The notes beneath the pieces are model-generated. The model made no database searches, was not told the origin of the DNA, and worked only from the letters and a program-made list of their open reading frames with translations. The position numbers and the translations under genes are program-made. Shown here piece after piece: positions 19,767 through 31,981 of a stretch of DNA of 64,000 bases. Numbering within the stretch: position 1 is the stretch's first letter; the number at the start of each line of letters is the position of its first letter. This stretch comes from Phragmites australis (taxonomy: Eukaryota > Streptophyta > Magnoliopsida > Poales > Poaceae): assembly GCF_958298935.1 (NCBI RefSeq), contig NC_084932.1:20935501-20999500 (forward strand), given 5' to 3'.

Positions 19767-22700
19767 TGTAACAGCCCGAGTTTTAGCCTTTAGAATTTAG
19801 CAAAATTCACTCCTTTTAAAATATTCTAATTATTTAAACCATGTAAAATCAAGAAAATATATATTTGAATATATATATATATATATTTGTATGCATATAC
19901 TCAAATATATTATTTTGGCTAAGTATTCGAAAGTGCATCAAATTAATTTCTAATTTAATCCTTGCAATAGTTTGAATCATATGCATTTGGTTTAATTGTT
20001 TTTATGGTTCTTTGAGTGGAGATTTCAATTTGAATGTCTCTCAAATTCAATCTATTCTTAGACTCTTTTCAGCTCCAATCCAAATTGAATTCAAATCTTT
20101 TAAATTCAAACCCTCTTCCAAATCTCAGAGCTTCACATTCAAATACCTAATTCAAATACTTTTATTTTCAATTAGTGCCAACTCCAAATCAAAATTCAAA
20201 TCTGAATTCAAATAAATCCATTTGAATTGCCCTAAAATCAATTCCAAAATCCATTTATTCTCCCGGGCTGCTCTTTCTCCTTTTCTCTCGACACAGCCCA
20301 TCAGCCCAGTCCAACCGGCCTAGCGCACCCGCTCTCCTCTCCCTGCATGCATAGACTGCAATGCGCCCCACGGCCTAGCTCCCGTGCTCGCCTGCCCCAC
20401 CGCTTGCGCACGCGCAGCAGCCTGGCCGCTCATTCACCCTCGCTGCCATGCAAACCCCATTGACCAGCATCTTCTCCATCCTTCGGCGCAACGCCATCGC
20501 GTTGTCCATGCCATGCCACCGGGGCCAGTGCATTCAATGCGCCAGCGACTTTCTTGGCTCTCTCACACGCAGCCCAAACTACCCCTGACACCATGCGACT
20601 TCAACGTCCGCTGCACGCGCATGGCCGACATAGAGCAACCATGCCGCATGATTTAAGGTTGGCGCCGCCTCTCTACCATCATGTTCACCGAGACATTGAG
20701 ATGCCGCCTCTTTGTTCCTCCCCTTCTCACTATAAAATGGGGAGCATTGTCCTCATTTTCCCTTTTCCCCTATCACCCCGTCTACATTGCTGCCGTCGCC
20801 ATTTGTTCGCCAAAGCTGCCATGTCCTCACCGTCTCTTCCCACGAGCTATTGAAGAGCACCAGGAGCTTGCCATCTTCCCTATGCCACCCTTCCTTGCCC
20901 ATGAGCCTAACAGGAGTGCGCCTGAGATAAGGTCAAGCAGATGCTGCCGCCGCCGAAGCATCGCTCCGCCAACTGCCGCCCTACCCTTCGCTGTCTCTAA
21001 GCTCGGTGAGCATCCCCATCACCTCCTTCTCCCTCCTAGCTAGCGCGTTTTCACCCTTGTGCACCCCTTTCACACGGCAATGTTCGACCACAGGATTCTT
21101 CCTCGCCGTTGTGTTGATCTCACTGTCGGTGACTACCTAGCCCCCTATTGAGCTGGCCTCCGTGTTCTGGTGCTGTCTAGGAGCTATAGCCATATGTGTA
21201 GATGCCCGGTATGAGCGATTAGCGCAAAGCCGCTACCTAGGTCCTTCTCTGCCAAAGACGAGCGATTAGTGCAAAGCCACTGTCTAGGTCGTTCTCTGCC
21301 AAAGGTGAGCAATTAGCGGTGTGTAGAAGGCCAGTAACCTTTCATCGTCATGAGTCCGCGGCGCGAAGGTGATTCCAGCGAGTCCCTGGCGTCACACCAC
21401 CGTAATTTTTCGTCATCACCCCCCTCCTTTGCTGCTCTGCTGTGCAACCAAAAGCCCATGAAGCCAATCGGAGAGATCCCTAATGGGTTGGCCACTGTGT
21501 AGCCTTGTCCAGCGCTAAGTCCAAGGCCAAATCCAGGCCCAATCAAGCCCAAACTTGTACTATTTACTGGGCCCCACCTTGTTATTATTTAGTGGGCTCA
21601 ATTTTATTTAGTGGGTCCCACCTATTTGTCCCACCTGCAAATAGTGTCATTTCATAATTTTTGGATTTAATTTTAGTTTAAATCTTTCGGGAGTCATAAC
21701 TTCTCTATTTTGATTCTGATTCGATTCTTTCACATAAATTCATCTAAATTCGAGATCTATCCTTATATCCAAGTGTGATATCCATTAAGGCTCATTTGGT
21801 ATTCCATTTGGTGTTGTTTGATTCTTCTCTAGTATAGTTCGATTTGAGCGTAATTACGTTTGCAGAACCGGAAGACTTTGCGGAGAATCCGGAGGATCCT
21901 GACTTCAACCAAGGTTTAGAAGAAGACATTGGAGAAGGCAAGTATTATCTCCTTGATCATTTTGGGCCCATGTTTTGCAATAATCTAATTGATCAATTTA
22001 AAACTTGACTTACATCTTGTCAAACAATTACCATACCATAAATATCTTATCCAGAATACATATCACCCTAGGATTTACCTGTCGTTATCTATATTAATAT
22101 CAGACGACATCGTAATATCTAGCATGCTTAGGATGGATTACTTTCTCTTCAGATGTGTCGCTAGTGGAATACATCTCTTCGGAGATGTCGCTTTGCTATT
22201 TAATCAAGTCAACTCATATGCCATGAATCTTTGGTGTTGAGGAATCCTTGATGTCATGCTGGATATGGCGGGTGGTGTGTAAAATGGGTGAACACTATTT
22301 TGTTAGGGGCAATGAGAGTAGTCCTCCGGTTGAGGATGCTCTTGGGGGCTTGAGTTATCTCTATGGTATTCATTGCCAGCTGAAGATCCCAGCCTCGACT
22401 GTATAAGTATCGAATCACTGCGTTGACATGCTAAGCCACTCTAGTGCAACCATGCATCCTGTATGGGTAGGACTTTACTTTTGTATCCCCCGACCAAGCT
22501 GGATATCATACTAGGAGGCCAGGTGGGAATCGAGAACCCAAGCGTCTATTAGATGCTCTGCGAGGGTGTTATTGAACCTGACTCTTTACAAAGGTCCAAG
22601 TGGTACTCTAACATCCCTTATGGGTGTTATTGAACTAGACCATTTACAAAGGTCCAAATGGTACCCTGATATTCCTTACATAGGCCTGGAGTACTTGGGG

Positions 22701-23555
22701 TACCTCATAGAAATGTCCGATAACGAAAGGTGATGGAAGCATCTTAGTATGTTTCACTCTTTCGCTTGCAATGGTTGGAGGCTGAGTATATCGTGTGGGT
22801 ACAATGTACAACCTTTGTAGAGTGTAAATCTATTCGAATAGCCATGTTCATGGTTATGGACATGCAAAGCAATGATCTCACCGGGTTTGACTCGGGGCAT
22901 GTGTGTCTTTGATGAGTGAGTGTGTGGACTAGATGTCCATGTGATGAGATTGCTGGCTCAATTCGGTAGGAGCTGTGCGATACTAGAGGTATACCAAATA
23001 CAATGACAGGAATTGCGGAGTGAGGTGTAGCCCTCGCAAGGACCGAAACCCCCCAGAAATACTTGTTACCTTGTTTACCCTGTTTACTAAATTAACAGTA
23101 GAGAATACAACTTGATATCTGCATAAAACTGTTTTACACTTAAAACTAAACTAGAAAGCCTTATCCTTAGGGTATCCTTTATATATCTATCAACACCTTG
23201 AAGTAGTATATGACTTGCTGAGTACTTTTCATACTCACTCTTACTATCATTAAGATAAGGAAGCTGATGCTGACTTCACTAGAGACGAAGGCACAGATGA
23301 GGAGTAGATTTAGTAGTCACGTTCGTATCCTAGCTTCGTGTAGCTTTGTGTAGTCATTCCACTGTACTTTTGATGGCCGTGAGACTAGATTTGTAATATA
23401 CAGTATGGTTTGAAGACCTTTTGTACTTTGTAACTTTAATACTTTTATGTACGAGGTATGGTTGTGATGCTATAATTGTTATACTATGTGTATTAGCTAC
23501 TTAATTCAGGTACTGATGTATGAGACATAGGAGATCACGGGAAAGGGGTCTTACA
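19767..23555 (+). mobile_element. Solo LTR, 3789 bp, Tekay/Del-like gypsy, TSD CATAT
   Basis: It starts TGTAACAGCCCGAG and ends GGGGTCTTACA, flanked by perfect CATAT at 19762-19766 and 23556-23560. No gag-pol coding is present. The size and TGTAAC start fit the very long LTRs of Tekay/Del chromoviruses in grasses. A decayed member with recognisable gag-pol lies at 56996-64000, and its LTR likewise starts TGTAACATGCC. Internal features are a GC-rich transcribed-looking block (20250-21300) and 47-bp tandem units at 21213, 21260 and 21307. Confidence 0.9.
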
Positions 23556-23560
23556 CATAT

Positions 23561-24700
23561 GATATATAGTCAACTTTTTAAAAAAAAATTAGGTGTATAG
23601 ATGTACACCATGCCCCAATGTGGGTCGCCACTGAGAGACAATATATCTCGTTATAGGTTTAGTATACATTAGTTGTGTTGGTACAATTTTATGTAATCCA
23701 TGAAGCTTCCATAGTATTTTTTTTCAAAAAGAAGAGTATCACAAACATATATAGACAGTGTGTTATAGTAGACTGCTGCAACTAGTAATTATTATGGGAT
23801 GCCAAGCATTATGCAATTATTGAATATATATTATTTCCACACGTCACTAGATATTTCTTAGTTGTCCATCTTGCATGTGATTATTTTAGAAATTATTACA
23901 TAGTTTAATTTGCAATTGTGAGTATTTCATCAAAGGTATCAAACGGTTTTTGTTTCCTTTTTATCTGCACAATACCTAAAAATTGATACTGTGTTTGGGA
24001 ATCGATCACGTAACTTTTTGATTACTAACTCAGGCTACTATCTTCTCTAAAAACAAACTGGGGTTACTATTATAAGTCTAGTGCTTGTTTGGTAAATGTT
24101 TCATAAATTGATTAAAGGGTAAAGCCTTACCAGCTTGTACTCCCATATAAGACCCAAAAAGAAGAACGCTAGAACCTAGCTGTATATAATGCCCACCCCT
24201 GGTTCTAGCTGTATATAATGCCCACCCCTAAAACGAGGACGTCTCTCGGAGCCCACTGGATGCTTTCGCTTGATTATATTGGAACTGGAGTCTTTATCCT
24301 CAGCGACGGATCCAAAGCCACTAAGTAGGGGGACCTCCCTCTTCTTTCTTCTTCTCCTCTTTTTCACTTCTTTTTCCTCTTTCATACCTAAAAATTGAAT
24401 AAGGGACTTAGGAGGCTCCTACTTGTGCCCACGGATAGGTGGTTGAGCCCCTGCCCCATGGTGGATTCGCCCCTGTTTGTCCTAGATCAAGAGACAAAAA
24501 CTATGGTTTTCTTAGCCTTGAAGAAAACATGAAGGGAGTTCCTAATCTGCCAAAAATATTTTTTTTGGACTTCTTGTGAGTGTTTGAATGTATCACTCCG
24601 AAGATGAACAAATCAACATGTTTGACATGCCATCATCATTCACCAGAATTTCGAAGTCACCTATTCCCACCAATTTTCATCATTAAAGAAATGTAAATGG
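23561..24700. other. Intergenic DNA
   Basis: No gene recognised. It includes a 29-bp duplication at about 24178-24234 containing AGCTGTATATAATGCCCACC twice. Confidence 0.4.
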
Positions 24701-24983
24701 CGGAACTTTGTAATGTGTCGAGGAAACAGAGGAAATTAACTTTCTCTGATTAGCGTTTTACTTAAGAGCTTTTTTTTCATTAAGAAGACCCACACTCCTC
24801 AGCCACACAGGTATTGAACAGTGTCTCTAGGGGTGGGCGCCGGGGATCGAACCCGGGTCGCCCACGTGAAAGGTGGCTTGAGGAACCATCTGGACTCACC
24901 ACCTCTCTTATTTCGGAACTTTGTTATGTGTTGAGGAAACAAAGGAAATTACCTTTCTCTGATTGGCGTTATACTTAAGAGCT
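24701..24983. repeat. 70-bp direct repeats bracketing a SINE-like sequence
   Basis: Segments 24701-24770 and 24914-24983 match at about 64 of 70 positions. Both start CGGAACTTTG and end CTTAAGAGCT. The 143 bp between them is SINE-like (see 24771-24910). The repeats are far longer than a normal target-site duplication. Confidence 0.85.
24771..24910 (-). mobile_element. SINE-like, tRNA-related sequence
   Basis: On the minus strand a pol III B-box-like motif GGGTTCGATCCCC lies within a stem-like context (GTGGGCGACCCGGG...CCCCGGCGCCCACC). It is followed by about 70 bp ending GGGTCTTCTTAATG and an A-run, the architecture of a plant SINE. A recognisable A box was not found, so the 5' half is uncertain. 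Confidence 0.5.
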
Positions 24984-25457
24984 AATCATCAAGAACGTGT
25001 TCCAGCTAATACGAGGCGTGTGAGAAGCTGAAGCATGATTAAAGGGATTCGTCTCCGGAGTAAGATAAGAAGAAAGCAAAAAAGAGGGAACGGTTTTAAA
25101 AAATACTGAAAAGTTCACCCGGCTCGCCCTATTGCGTAGATTTCAAGCCGGCACGCACATTACTTCAGGTTGCTTGGATTGAGTCCTTGAGGGGATATGC
25201 TATATAGGCCGGGAAACTTCCTGAATTTTCCTGCGTCCTGAGAATATTGTTAGGAGAACCATGGAATGAGAATATGGTTAGGATAAGTTTGTTGCAATAC
25301 ATGAGCTCAATGGGATCAATAATTATGCGTCTATTGATCACTTTACTTTGGATCACTGTTCCCAAAAGAATAAAAGCTTAGTTTTTACGTACAAGGAATT
25401 CAAACTTTTGAACTACTGCATCTATTTGTCTCAGATTCGTGCTCCAACAGTTCTAAG

Positions 25458-26547
25458 CACTATATCACTGCTGGTTCTAATCTTCCACGCTTAAACCATG
25501 ATGGAGCCACTAAGAACCAACACCGATACCGATGATTACTACAGTATAAAGGGTGATTCCTTATTCCCCCAAGGCCGACCAAAACAGAGCCGACCAACAC
25601 GCCCACCATTTTTGCCGTCCTTGCGGTTGGAGCATTTAAAATTTGGGGGAATTAAGGTGCTCTAAGGTTAGTAAGATGATCTATATTTTATTTTTAGTTA
25701 GATTTACTTGCTAGATTGTCTTAGATTTGATGGTTGGTGTCTGTTCAATGGTGACGAATTTTGGAATGAGGTAGAACTCCAATTTAGCTCTAATTTAGAA
25801 AAAGATTGCAATTTGTCAGGTGAGATGTGTAGAGATAATTTACATTTTATTTGTACTTAGATTTACTTGCTAGATTGTTGTAAGTTGGAATGCAAGTGGT
25901 TGTTCCATGGTGATGAATTTTGGAAAGAGGTAGAGATCCAATTGAGATCTAATTTAAGAAAAGTTTGTAAGTTTATCATTGTTAGATGTATAGTGATGAT
26001 CTATATTTTATTTTAGTTGGATTTACTTGCTAGATTGCTCTAGATTTGAATGTATGTGGTTGTTCCTTGATAATGAATTTTGGAATGAGCAAGAGCTCCA
26101 ATTAAGATGTAATATAGAAAAAGGCGTAATTTTTTCACTATAGATGTATAGAGATGATTTAAAGAGTAAATTAAAATCACATGTAAATAGATGTGAGAGC
26201 GTACATTAAAATCTAGCTCCAATTTCTAGTATGTGGATTGAGTATTTTTTTAAAGTCTTGAATTTAAAAATTAATCCAATAGATTTCCTATATTCATTAA
26301 TCAATATAGTGATTTTAACACAATCGATAGAGTATTATGTTGTAGGGATGACGCGTCCACCCACAGATCGCAATCGGACATGGTAGCCTTTAGAAGGCGG
26401 GTCTCTCGACCTAGGCTAAGTGCCAGAAGGAGATGAGGCCTCAAATAGTGACCAATCAAGATGCTAGGTAATTCAATGAATTTATTCTAGATTTTGAAAT
26501 ATTTAATGATTATAAGTTGTATGAGTTTAATTATAATAATTTACAGA
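25458..26547 (+). mobile_element. Probable 5' region of the outer CACTA element
   Basis: CACTATATCACTGCTGGTTC at 25458 resembles a CACTA terminus followed by a GGTTC-type subterminal motif. Downstream come a GC-richer untranslated-exon-like stretch and a GGTTAGTAAG that could be a donor site, then an intron-like region with three tandem 160-bp repeats, then transposase coding at 26548. The large CACTA element at 30929 has the same order of parts. No matching right end or duplication was found. Confidence 0.4.
25665..26160. repeat. Three tandem copies of a 160-bp unit
   Basis: The landmark TTACTTGCTAGATTG recurs at 25704, 25863 and 26023, with GATGATCTATATTTTATTTT before it and GAATTTTGGAA after it at matching distances. 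The copies are diverged by roughly 20%. Confidence 0.8.
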
Positions 26548-26960
26548 TAGACTAGTCATGGATGTAAAAGGATCGCGAACCAGAGTTCTTTAATGGTGTT
26601 GAGGCTTTTTTGAGGGCTGTCGTGGTGTACAAGAAGTAAAAAAAGGAAGCATGCGATCACTATATAAGCTATCGGTGTGTCGATTAAAAGAACAAGAAGC
26701 ATTTTTCAAACATAAAGCAGATTCATGCACATTTGATTCGTATGGGTTTCAAGGTTGGCTGTACCCGCTGAACTGAGCACAGTGAACATAAAGAGGTTGT
26801 GCATGAAAGGCAACCAACAGTCAAAAAAGATAGAAGCAACGATATGACGGTTAAGAAAGACTTCGATATGTTGCGCGAAGATACTTTTGTCTTGAACGAT
26901 GGAGGTGATACTTTTGTTGTCAACAATGAAGATAGCATAGAATAAATATTATGCGACGGG
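26548..26960 (+). pseudogene. Outer CACTA transposase (TNP2), N-terminal fragment
   Basis: Frames with stops encode REPEFFNGVEAFLRAVVVYK, then IHAHLIRMGFKVG and TEHSEHKEVVHE. These match the transposase-associated N-terminal domain of plant TNP2, whose family reads roughly 'xFINGVxxF' followed by a cysteine-containing segment and 'HLxxxGF...WxxHGE'. An acidic linker follows to 26960. The gene continues at 30711 after the LTR insertion. Stops and frameshifts make it a pseudogene. Confidence 0.65.
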
Positions 26961-26965
26961 GAGGG

Positions 26966-29900
26966 TGTAATAACCCAAATTCTCAAAATTAGGAAAATAA
27001 AAAAACTTTTTTCAAAGAAATAAAAGAGTTTTGCAAAAATAAATAAAACTTCCTAAGCGTGTATATGTGCCTTTATACATGTAGATACATATATGTGAAT
27101 ATGTGTATAAATACATATGTACATTGAGGGCTTTTTTCTTATAAAAGAATATTTGTAGATATATATGCACATATATATATATATATATATATTTGATTGC
27201 TAGATTGATTGTTTGATTATGTGTGTGTGTGTATATATATATATATGTGGTGTATATGTTGTATGTATGAATATACATGTGTATATACATGAGAGTAAAT
27301 AGAAAAGAAATAGAAAAGCTTTTTGAGTTAGTAGGCCGAAGCCTATCTTGTTTTCTCTCCCTCTCATTTCTCCTCCCCTCAGCCTGGCCCAGTCGAGCCG
27401 ACCTCTCTTTCCATGCATGGGCCAACTGCTATCGCTCGCCTCTTTCTGGGCTGCTCGCAAGCACCTTAACCCGTGCTATTGCCTCGAGTCGCTGGCATGC
27501 GGGCCTTGCCTATCACGCCCATCTTCCACCTTGAGCCAGAGTCTGCCTCCAACATGAGACTGAACCGGCCGCAAATCCATGCAAATCCGAACAGGAAATT
27601 GTCTAGAAGCTCCCCGAATCGAGTCCACAAGAACACCGCAACCTGCTGCTGCCATATCCCTAACCGAATCACGCTTAAACGAGGAGATCGAGTTCAGAAT
27701 TGAGCCGCCGCCGCTCCTTTCCATTCGGGTAGAACAAGAGATTAGGAAGCCACCCGGCAATATATATATATATGTGGCCCTACACCCTCCCCAGACTGCC
27801 TCGAGCCTTTTCCCCAACATCCTGTCGGGAAATCAACGCTGAAGCACCCCAAAACTGAAGCTTTGAGCACCACTGTAGTTAGAACTTGCCGCTAGGTCGA
27901 TCCGGTGTTTCGTTGCCCCTGTTGACGCCAAGAATGAGTCATCTGAGCTCCCATGACTCTGTTCCGCTGCTTGCCATTGACCATAGCGCACCAGAGCGCC
28001 ATCTCTACTGACGCCAATGAGTTGCCACCGTAGTTCATCACCAACAGCCCAATACATTGCCTCCTCAAAGATGCTGACGCCCTAGGTGACTTCACCGCCC
28101 TCTTGTGATGCTTTTCCACCACTTATCATTGCCGCCGGCGAGCCGAAGCTCAAGTCCGGTGAGTTTCCAGTGACGTCGTCGTACCCGAGCCTTTGTGCTA
28201 TTGGTTGTTTTCGCTCCGGCCGCGTTCAGTCTGAGTCGTTAGATCAAAAACCTTTGGCCTAGATTAAATCACAACATACCCCTTCGCTAGCCAATCAAGA
28301 AGTGCCACAAGTCACTTCATATTCTAAGTCAGCCCTTGCCACATCAGCAAGTCGAGTCAGCAGGCCACGTCAGCGTTTTCACTTATATGCCGTGCCATGT
28401 CAGCAAACAAAGCCCAATCAGCGTTTCTTTTTCTTTTTATTTGTTTCATTGATGTGATGATGTCATAATGCCTAATTATTCCAAAAAATGAATTTTGAGT
28501 GTAATAATAATTTTGAAAATAATAATAATTAGGGAATTAATTTATGATAATGCCTAATAATGTTTTATGGGTTTTCTATTTAATAGCTTTGTAATTCTAT
28601 ATGATGTTTCTTTAGTTGAATAATTCCAACACATATATTCTCCTCAATAAAAATAATTCTAAAATTAGGAAAACCTTGTGTAAAATACTTTTCATGATGT
28701 TTATAGTGTTTTATAATTCAAATAAATGTTTGTTAATTCCGTTTACTATTTTCCTACTGTTTAAATAATGTTTTTCTAGAATAAAAATAATTCCATAAAT
28801 AGGATAAAATCTGAAATAGTTTTAGTATGTTTAAAAATGTTATTTAATTATGTTAATGTTTTAATAATTAGAGTAATTCTAGAAAAATCCTAACAACATA
28901 ATTTCATTGGTATAAAATCTTTTTAATCCTGTTTTAATCTTTAGAAAATCATAACTTGTTAACTGTAGCTCCGTTTTGACCCGTTTTTTCGCCGAATTGT
29001 CCAGAATGGATACAAAAACTTGTTATTGAGGTTCAACCCTCGTCGCTTACCCACATAGAGTGAAGGAATGTTCTCGTTGGGTAGAACCAACCGTGATCTT
29101 GTATGTGATGATGTTGTTATGTGATATTTGATTCTTTTTGGATCTTCGTGTTTATATGTTGCCTTTTCGCTTATTTTCTTGAGTAGATGCCTAAGTTCTG
29201 AAGGAGTTAGGAGGACTTCAAGACCAAGACTTCGTTGAAGACCTAACTGTGTCAAGTTAAGACCCGTTGTGTTCTTGATCATATTTATTCCAATGTTACA
29301 AAATATTTTGTTTTACAAACATGCATGCTAATAATTTATTGGGAATCCTAAGTTTTAGGTTTACCCTAGTTTTCCCTTGTCGTCCTTTGTCGCCTTAGTA
29401 TGGTTTTGGGTTATGGAAGGGTAGGTGATGCTTAGTCTTGCTTTGGGATGGTAATCATGATAATTGTTCCACGAACTTGATAATGGTCCTATGCAACCAT
29501 GATAAAATATGATGGAATAATTTTTGTAGCAACATGGTCTAGGGATTTAAGCAGGTGGTATGATGAAATGTATGGATGAGAAAGTGGTAGTCTTGCTCAA
29601 ATCTAAGGATCGGTTCAGGGGGTGACCTTTCAGTGTTTACAGTATAACCATAAGCTCGGTATTGGATGGGCCTAGCCAAGTAATTTGCTTACTCTCAACA
29701 TAGTGTAGACCAGACAGAAGAGCGGTGAATGAACGATGTATTGGGTTCCGAAAGCTGCAAGAGGGGGCTTCCGTTGTTGAGGTAGAATCACGCGGCAATG
29801 AAACCTTAGCGGGTAGACATGTGCTGAGAGGAGCATTGTAAAGGCTTTGTAGTGATCTCCTGGCCACACACCTTAGGTACTATGGATTGTGCCTGGTCAG

Positions 29901-30705
29901 CACAAGCAAAATGGAAAGTTAGGCACCTACTTGCAGGTGATGAAATCTTGACTTGTGGGTAATGTACAGCCTCTGTAGAGTTAAAACTAAATATTCAGCT
30001 GTGCACATGGTCACGAGCAGCATAGAAAACCTACCATGATTATAACTTAATGGTTTAGTTAGTGTGGTCAATTGTGGTGGGAACCATAGTTGAGGTATGG
30101 GTCTATCACGATGGTGGGAATCGTGGTTGAGGTGGTTGCTCAGTAGTTCAACTTTGGCAGTGGGAGACATAGTTGAGGTGTTGTTGTTCAACCTTGGTGG
30201 TTAGAACCTTGATTGAGGTGGTCAGTTGATTTGGTAAAGATGGATGAATTTTGAGGTGGTCTGCTATTCACTTAATTATTATCGCTTTTCAATTTTTTTT
30301 TACTTAAATGTTGTTTTATGCAACAGAGCCATTTAGCCTTATTCTTGTTAAAGTCTTCATATGCATACTATTTTTTTTACAACTTGCTGAGTATGATATG
30401 CACTCACACTTGCTATAATCAAACACTCAGTTGGGAAAGAGTTGGAAGACTTCAAGGAGGTGAAATCTAGGGAGGTGTTCTACATTGATTTATCTTGTGG
30501 AGTTATCATTGAAGTTGAAGACTACGCTTAGAATCTATTGTAGTGTTTTGGTTCTTCGACCTCTAGAGGTTTTTTGTAAGATGATTCATCGATTAAGATA
30601 TGAATATTGTAATGATTATCATCAATGAAGTTACTATTTTTTGTGATTGATTTGTGAGCTCAGCACATGGATGAGATTGATTTGATTCTTGAGCCAGTCT
30701 CGACA
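26966..30705 (+). mobile_element. Solo LTR, 3740 bp, Tekay/Del-like, TSD GAGGG
   Basis: It starts TGTAATAACCCAAAT and ends GTCTCGACA, flanked by perfect GAGGG at 26961-26965 and 30706-30710. No internal coding was found. A GC-rich block at 27350-28270 resembles the LTR at 19767-23555 in position and character. With the insert and one GAGGG removed, the flanking TNP2 reading continues across the junction into VEDSRTPV at about 30763. Confidence 0.9.
27168..27248. repeat. TA/TG microsatellites
   Basis: An (AT)n run at about 27170-27192 and a (TG)n-(TA)n compound run at about 27219-27247, inside the solo LTR. Confidence 0.85.
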
Positions 30706-30710
30706 GAGGG

Positions 30711-30928
30711 GGACTTCACCAGTGAATGCCAACATCAAAAGTTTTAGCACATGGTAGAGGATTCTCGAACACCAGTTTAGCTGAACTATAAAGATGAGCG
30801 CAACAAGTTTCCTGTGGTGCTAACACTGATGCAAATAAAGGATAGCATTGGTTGGGCCGACAAAGGCTTTATTGAATTGTTAGAATTCTCGAGGGAATTG
30901 CTTCCAAAGGGAAACATGTTGCCCAAAA
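30711..30928 (+). pseudogene. Outer CACTA transposase, middle fragment
   Basis: Encodes VEDSRTPV, stops, then YKDERNKFPVVLTLMQIKDS and GWADKGFIELLEFSRELLPK. These are the segments that precede the TNP2 core in plant CACTA transposases. It ends at the insertion point of the large CACTA element and resumes at 45885. Confidence 0.75.
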
Positions 30929-30954
30929 CAGAACTACAAAAGCTATTTTTGGAG

Positions 30955-31375
30955 ACACCTATGGTTCATTTCTGCAGGCGGTTCATATGACAAACTGCTT
31001 GAGAAGTAGGCTAGGGACCTGTGTGGTTTTGGGCAGCATGTTTAAATTAATTTTTATAGGCGGTTCCTTATGTGAACTACCTCTGAAAATAGCTCGATTT
31101 CTATGGGCGGTTCAAATAAGTTACCGCCTTTGGAAATGAAGCATTTCTATAAGCGGTTCCTTATGTGAACCGCCTATGATAATAGGGTCCATTTTTCACA
31201 GGCCGTTCACATAAGGATCTGCCTATAGAAATGCATCATTTGCAGAGCCAGTTTCTTATGTTAACTGCTTGTAAAAATGCGTCATTTACAGAGGTAGTTT
31301 ACATAAGGAACTGCCTCTAAATTTTTTTTTTCTATAAGCAGGTTCTTATGTGAACCATCTGTGATAATTTCTCCA
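30955..31375. repeat. Left subterminal repeats (GGCGGTTC family)
   Basis: Alternating inverted units around AGGCGGTTCCTTATGTGAAC and its complement, separated by AAATG-type spacers. About eight units. Presumed transposase binding sites by analogy with Spm. Confidence 0.8.
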
Positions 31376-31981
31376 TAAACAGTACCTCCCTACAGGGAGC
31401 TCAATTCAGACAAAGCTCGCTATATCTGAATAGAACAACTCAGAAGTGGCTGCGAGTTTTGAAAACAGAGGGGGAATGGTTTGTTTTTCAATTCCTTGGA
31501 GGAGCCATCTAAGGTAAGAGTATCTCATCCCTAGCTAGCATCTTTTTGAAGTTTAGATTAAGATTTAAGGCTTAATTAGGTTTTAGATGTGATCTATAGA
31601 TGCTCATAGTTCTAGTGATTTAGATCCTCAAATTAGCTAAAACTTGTGGCCAATGTTGATTCAATTGTGTAGATTCACATGATTCCAGCATTATATTTCA
31701 AATTGTAGCTAGAAATTGATTTTTTTTTCTTTAGTAGGTTTTATCATGAATGAGGATTTTTTTTGATATATCTAGATCTAGATTGAGATCTAGATGTAGA
31801 AGAAAAGAGAGTAAAGAGTTCATATTGTTTTGAGCCATAAATTCGCGACAATGTAGATTCAATTGCATAGACATATTATAATCATAACAAGCCCAATTTT
31901 TCTCTTTTTAAAAAAAATATTTTCATTATGATTTGCTTATTAATTTATTTGATGTATCAAATTTTGTGGTTGAAGTTAAAG
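31376..31981 (+). other. CACTA untranslated leader and intron-like DNA
   Basis: A GC-moderate leader to about 31508 is followed by GGTAAGAGTATC, a good donor-like site, and T-rich intron-like DNA before the transposase ATG at 31982. No coding. Confidence 0.4.
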
